This document shows, one piece after another, positions 20,403-23,692 of a stretch of DNA of 23,692 bases; position 1 is the stretch's first letter; every line of letters begins with the position of its first letter. A model generated the notes under the pieces. It searched no databases. It saw only the letters and a program-made list of their open reading frames with translations, and was not told where the DNA came from. The position numbers and the translations under genes were made by a program. This stretch comes from a virus: positions 1-23,692 of IMG/VR virus record IMGVR_UViG_3300045902_000255; one strand, written 5' to 3'.

Positions 20403-21540
20403 GTTTCATGTTGTATCACTTCCGCATACTCAAGTTACTAAAGAATATTTGCCGTGTGCTTATACTCAAAAAATTCGTAATTTTTGTATTATGATGAAGA
20501 GTCTAGGCCATGAAGTGATTTTATACGCAAGTGAAGATACAGACATTGAAGTAGATGAGTTGGTTACTTGTATTACTAAAGAAGAGCAACAGAAGCATTT
20601 TGGCCACAATGATTGGAAAAAAGACTTCTTTGATATTAGTTGGGATTCAAATCTTCCTTATTGGCAGATTATGAATAATCGAGCAGCTTTAGAGATTAAA
20701 AAACGAGCAGCTAAAAAAGACTTTGTAGCTTTAATTGGTGGTTACTGTCAAAAACCAATAGCTGACCAAATGCCTGAAATGATGAGTGTTGAAATTGGAA
20801 TTGGCTACAAAGGAGTATTTAGTCCTTACAAAGTATTTGAAAGTTATGCTTGGATGCATTATGTATATGGTCTCCAAAAATTTGAAGTAGGTCAAGCTTA
20901 TGACTCGGTTATTCCTAATTATTTTGACCCTAATGATTTTCCATTTAGTGAAGAAAAAGAAGACTACTTCTTATTTATAGGAAGAATGATTACTCGTAAA
21001 GGCGCTCATATTGCTGCTGAAGCTACAGGAAGAATGGGAATGAAACTTAAAATGGCTGGCCAAGGAGTTCTTTCAAGAGATAATGGAATACTTAAATCAC
21101 CAGAATTAGAACTATCAGGTGACCACCTGGAGCACGTAGGAACTGTTGGAGTTAAAGAAAGAGGTGAGTTGATGAGTAAAGCTAAAGCTGTATTTGTTTT
21201 AACTCAGTATATTGGGCCATTCGAAGGAGTTGCTGTAGAAGCTATGATGAGCGGAACACCTATTATTACGACAGATTGGGGTTGCTTCACTGAATACAAT
21301 ATTGATGGAGTGACGGGGTTTAGAACTCGTACACTTGCTGAAATAATGGAAGCCATGAAAAATGTAGACAAATTAGACTATGCTAAAATCAGAGAATATG
21401 CAATAAACAATTTTAGTATGGATAGAGTAAAATATCAATATCAAGCTTATTTTGAACAATTATATGAACTATGGAAAGATGGTTGGTATAGTACCAAACA
21501 ACCAGGAGATTATAAACGTTATCAAATGAATAGAATATAA
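20389..21540 (+). CDS. GT-B (GT4-like) glycosyltransferase
   Basis: 383 residues from the ATG at 20389; earlier in-frame ATGs at 20365 and 20374 lie further inside the methyltransferase gene. The C-terminal nucleotide-sugar domain is clear: DYFLFIGRMITRKGAHIAAE, then GTVGVKERGELMSKAKAVFV, then PFEGVAVEAMMSGTPII, with the glutamate pair of the GT4 family (FEGVAVEAM). The N-terminal domain is shorter and less conserved. It likely adds a sugar to a virion or surface acceptor. It overlaps the methyltransferase by 14 bases and the next gene by one (TAATG). Confidence 0.8.
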   Translation: MERFKFHVVSLPHTQVTKEYLPCAYTQKIRNFCIMMKSLGHEVILYASEDTDIEVDELVTCITKEEQQKHFGHNDWKKDFFDISWDSNLPYWQIMNNRAALEIKKRAAKKDFVALIGGYCQKPIADQMPEMMSVEIGIGYKGVFSPYKVFESYAWMHYVYGLQKFEVGQAYDSVIPNYFDPNDFPFSEEKEDYFLFIGRMITRKGAHIAAEATGRMGMKLKMAGQGVLSRDNGILKSPELELSGDHLEHVGTVGVKERGELMSKAKAVFVLTQYIGPFEGVAVEAMMSGTPIITTDWGCFTEYNIDGVTGFRTRTLAEIMEAMKNVDKLDYAKIREYAINNFSMDRVKYQYQAYFEQLYELWKDGWYSTKQPGDYKRYQMNRI

Positions 21541-23021
21541 TGCAACAATTACAACCATTTCAATTTAGAGATTTTAGAGGAGGTAGATATACTAAATCAC
21601 ACGTCGCGTCTTTTCTAACGCCCGAAAATAGTGTGGCTAATTGTATGAATGTTAATTTTGATGATATTATTGGACTCGCTAAAGTAAGAAAAGGAACCAC
21701 AAAACTTGGAGATACAGTCGCATCAACACGTTCTCCACTTGGTATGACTGAGTTTGTTGGTCCATTAGGAACACCAAATCTAATTATAGCAGTATTTAAA
21801 GGAGCATCCAACGCTAGTGTTTATTACTATAATGGTAGTTGGAACACTAGTGGATTAACCACTTTAAGTAATACTAAACCTACTAGATTTGCAACTTTAG
21901 GTGGAAGGTGTTTTCTTACAAATACGGCTGATGGAATGTATTCGTCGGCTAACGGTAATACATGGACAACTGGTGGAAATGCAATTCCAACATCTATAAA
22001 ACCTGCATTTGTAAAACGTTATGCTGGTAAATTGTTGTGTGCGGGAGACCCAGCATATCCTGATAGAATTTGGTTTAGTTCGGTAATTGAGCCTGCGGCT
22101 AGTCCATTTATAAAATGGAATATTGACCCGACTAAAGGTGATTTTATTGATGTAAATCCAGACGACAATGGAAATATTACAGGCTTCTCGGAAACATCAA
22201 CATATTTGCTCGTATTTAAAGACACTGGCATGTATCGTTTAGATGTATTGACAAAGACTGCCGATCCTGAAAGCATCGTAAACATTGGAGCAGTTTCACA
22301 AGAAGCAATTACACTCTGCCAAGGTATTACCTACTTTTATAGTGGAAAAGATATTCGTAAAACAGATGGTGGGTATCCAGTTCAAATTTCTAGAGCTGGT
22401 GTTCAAGACTTTTTAGATGCAATTCCTGAAGCTAATAGAGCTAATGTAATGTTAGTTAGTGATGAAAATACAGTTAGAGTATTTATTGGAGACGTAACTC
22501 TAAATACAAATCAAGATACACAAACAACTTACAATAATGTTTGTTTAAAGTTTAGTCCTAGAGACCAAAGCTGGTCGGTTCACTCTTATGCTGATGAATT
22601 TCAAAGAGGTATTGTCTATACTGATCCTATAAATGGAGAAAAAATTCGGGTAGCTGATACTGATGGTGATGTTCAAACTCTTGATTTAGGAACTTCTGAT
22701 AATAATTCTCCTATTTATTACTTTGTAGAAAGCCAAGATTTAGAGTTTAATAACCGTGCTCATAAAAAACAAATTAGTGATAAGATTGCAGTATTTACTC
22801 GTTTTGGCCAAGATAGCCAACTTCAAATCAAATCAAATGGAAATAACTATCAACCAATACAATTAAGTTTAAATGGTGATATTAAAATTGGAAATTTGCC
22901 TAAAATTGAAGGTCAATACTTTAATATTATGTGGTATGGTAATACGATAAATACTCAAAAGGCTCCGGTTTATGAAGGTTTTTACATTGAAAAAATAATA
23001 GACCAAGGACTTGTAAAATGA
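21540..23021 (+). CDS. Tail hub/stabilisation-like protein (propeller-like)
   Basis: 493 residues, beta-rich with short repeated blade-like motifs (RFATLGGRCFLTNTADGMY, SVYYYNGSWNT, YLLVFKDTGMYRLDV, GITYFYSGKDIRKTDGGYP). The start FQFRDFRGGRYTKSHVASFL and this layout resemble podovirus tail stabilisation proteins (P22 gp10-like group) that sit beneath the portal and hold the spikes. The call is by layout and position only. It overlaps the tailspike gene by four bases (ATGA). Confidence 0.55.
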   Translation: MQQLQPFQFRDFRGGRYTKSHVASFLTPENSVANCMNVNFDDIIGLAKVRKGTTKLGDTVASTRSPLGMTEFVGPLGTPNLIIAVFKGASNASVYYYNGSWNTSGLTTLSNTKPTRFATLGGRCFLTNTADGMYSSANGNTWTTGGNAIPTSIKPAFVKRYAGKLLCAGDPAYPDRIWFSSVIEPAASPFIKWNIDPTKGDFIDVNPDDNGNITGFSETSTYLLVFKDTGMYRLDVLTKTADPESIVNIGAVSQEAITLCQGITYFYSGKDIRKTDGGYPVQISRAGVQDFLDAIPEANRANVMLVSDENTVRVFIGDVTLNTNQDTQTTYNNVCLKFSPRDQSWSVHSYADEFQRGIVYTDPINGEKIRVADTDGDVQTLDLGTSDNNSPIYYFVESQDLEFNNRAHKKQISDKIAVFTRFGQDSQLQIKSNGNNYQPIQLSLNGDIKIGNLPKIEGQYFNIMWYGNTINTQKAPVYEGFYIEKIIDQGLVK

Positions 23022-23692
23022 GAGAAATGACACCTAAAGAAAAATTTGCAATGGATTATAACCTTGGGGTTAAGCAAAACCCTCAAGATTTTACTATGGA
23101 TGAAAATACTCTAATTCCTAATCCTGTTACAGACCCATTGTTTCCTAACACTTCTAAAAGCGGTAGTTTTAACAAAAATATTGGTCTTCCAAACGCAACA
23201 ATTGGCCAAGGTGTGTTAACAATTAGTAGTGCTAGTCAATTACAACCAGCATTAGATGCTTTAAGGTCTCTTGGAGGTGGAATTCTTAATTTACAAAATG
23301 GAGTATATTTACTTAACAAAGATATTGAAATCCCAGCTGGTGTTACTATTCAAGGTGTTTCTCGTGATGCTGCTATTATAGATTGTAATGGAGCTTATTC
23401 TGTCAAAATTATAGGAACCAATGCTTACACAACTGGAACAATATCAGCTACAAGTGGTGATACTACAATAACAGGAACAGGAACAACATTTACAGCAGAT
23501 ATGGTTGGTCAATTTATTATGATCGGCGGCTTATATTATGAAATTGTTACTTTTATAGATGCAACGCATATTGAGATTAGTGACTATTCGGCTCCTAGTG
23601 TAACTGGAGTTCCAACTATTATTGCAAGTGTCAATTTTTATAGTGTTATTAAAGATTTAACGATTATTAATTCTGACACTGCAGGTTTAAAA
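23018..23692 (+). CDS. Tailspike/tail fibre with pectate-lyase-type beta-helix, cut by window edge
   Basis: ATG at 23018 overlaps the previous stop (ATGA); 225 residues are visible and open to the edge. Residues 1-65 are a probable virion-binding head. From about 70 the sequence QLQPALDALRSLGGGILNLQ and then GVYLLNKDIEIPAGVTIQGV is the classical entry to a parallel beta-helix of the pectate-lyase superfamily. Residues about 140-195 (TFTADMVGQFIMIGGLYYEI) look like an inserted beta domain, often seen in phage tail proteins. It probably binds and perhaps degrades a host polysaccharide. The catalytic part would lie beyond the edge. Confidence 0.75.
   Translation, partial: MREMTPKEKFAMDYNLGVKQNPQDFTMDENTLIPNPVTDPLFPNTSKSGSFNKNIGLPNATIGQGVLTISSASQLQPALDALRSLGGGILNLQNGVYLLNKDIEIPAGVTIQGVSRDAAIIDCNGAYSVKIIGTNAYTTGTISATSGDTTITGTGTTFTADMVGQFIMIGGLYYEIVTFIDATHIEISDYSAPSVTGVPTIIASVNFYSVIKDLTIINSDTAGLK

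Noticed and set aside
1-23692. Alternative genetic code (TGA recoded), considered because of the unusual phage type
   Set aside because: TGA ends several genes at correct overlaps (terS, portal, initiator, tail hub), so the standard bacterial code fits.

Overview
This window is part of a tailed double-stranded DNA phage genome (or a prophage / metagenomic phage contig). It carries a head-packaging series (small and large terminase, portal, scaffold-like, decoration-like, HK97-type major capsid), tail/adaptor genes, a collagen-like fibre and a beta-helix tailspike, plus a phage recombination and replication set. Coding is AT-rich and genes are tightly packed, with many ATGA/TAATG overlaps. The portal, adaptor, hub and tailspike run, with no tape-measure gene visible, suggests a short-tailed (podovirus-like) virion, though the genome continues off both edges. 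The host cannot be named: TAA, TGA and TAG all act as stops (ordinary bacterial code), some genes have strong AGGAGG-type ribosome sites and others have only A/T-rich leaders.

Left arm, minus strand (about 6200 down to 1). A consensus-like promoter (TTTACA, 17-base spacer, TATAAT) at 6174-6202 fires leftwards. In order of transcription the genes are: a 29-residue acidic peptide, a 94-residue unknown, two small membrane proteins (42 and 77 residues), a six-cysteine lysozyme-like protein, a Gp157/Gam-like coiled-coil protein, an ERF/Sak-type single-strand annealing protein, a DUF736-like protein with an acidic SSB-like tail, a zinc-finger protein, a PD-(D/E)XK (Cas4/RecB-like) nuclease, a 143-residue unknown, a HTH_17-like DNA-binding protein, a very acidic 52-residue protein, two unknowns, a dUTPase, a 160-nt candidate structured RNA closed by a 21-position helix, and, cut by the left edge, a protein made almost entirely of five-residue NSGxx repeats.

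Centre (6127-6487) is the divergent control region. It holds both promoters and a striking leader that can fold into two mutually exclusive hairpins just upstream of the replication-initiator ribosome site. The initiator gene (6488-7198) carries a dense block of palindromes and direct repeats in its linker (6834-6921), a good candidate for the phage origin of replication, as in lambda O.

Right arm, plus strand (6488 to 23692). Replication initiator, two small unknowns, a 38-residue Cys-rich protein, terS, terL, portal, three small genes (two very basic), scaffold-like, decoration-like, major capsid, three structural genes, collagen-like fibre, then a glycosyltransferase / methyltransferase / glycosyltransferase trio, a tail hub/stabilisation-like protein and the start of a pectate-lyase-fold tailspike. 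The sugar-modifying trio sits inside the virion operon next to the fibre, which suggests modification of the virion or of the host surface.

Most remarkable are the RNA-level and DNA-level structures not explained by genes: the 349-508 element, the 6404-6469 switch-like leader, the 6834-6921 origin candidate, and repeated hairpins without U-tracts at gene boundaries. The placement of lysis-like genes first in the early operon is also unusual. All functional calls are from reading motifs by eye; no database search or folding program was run.
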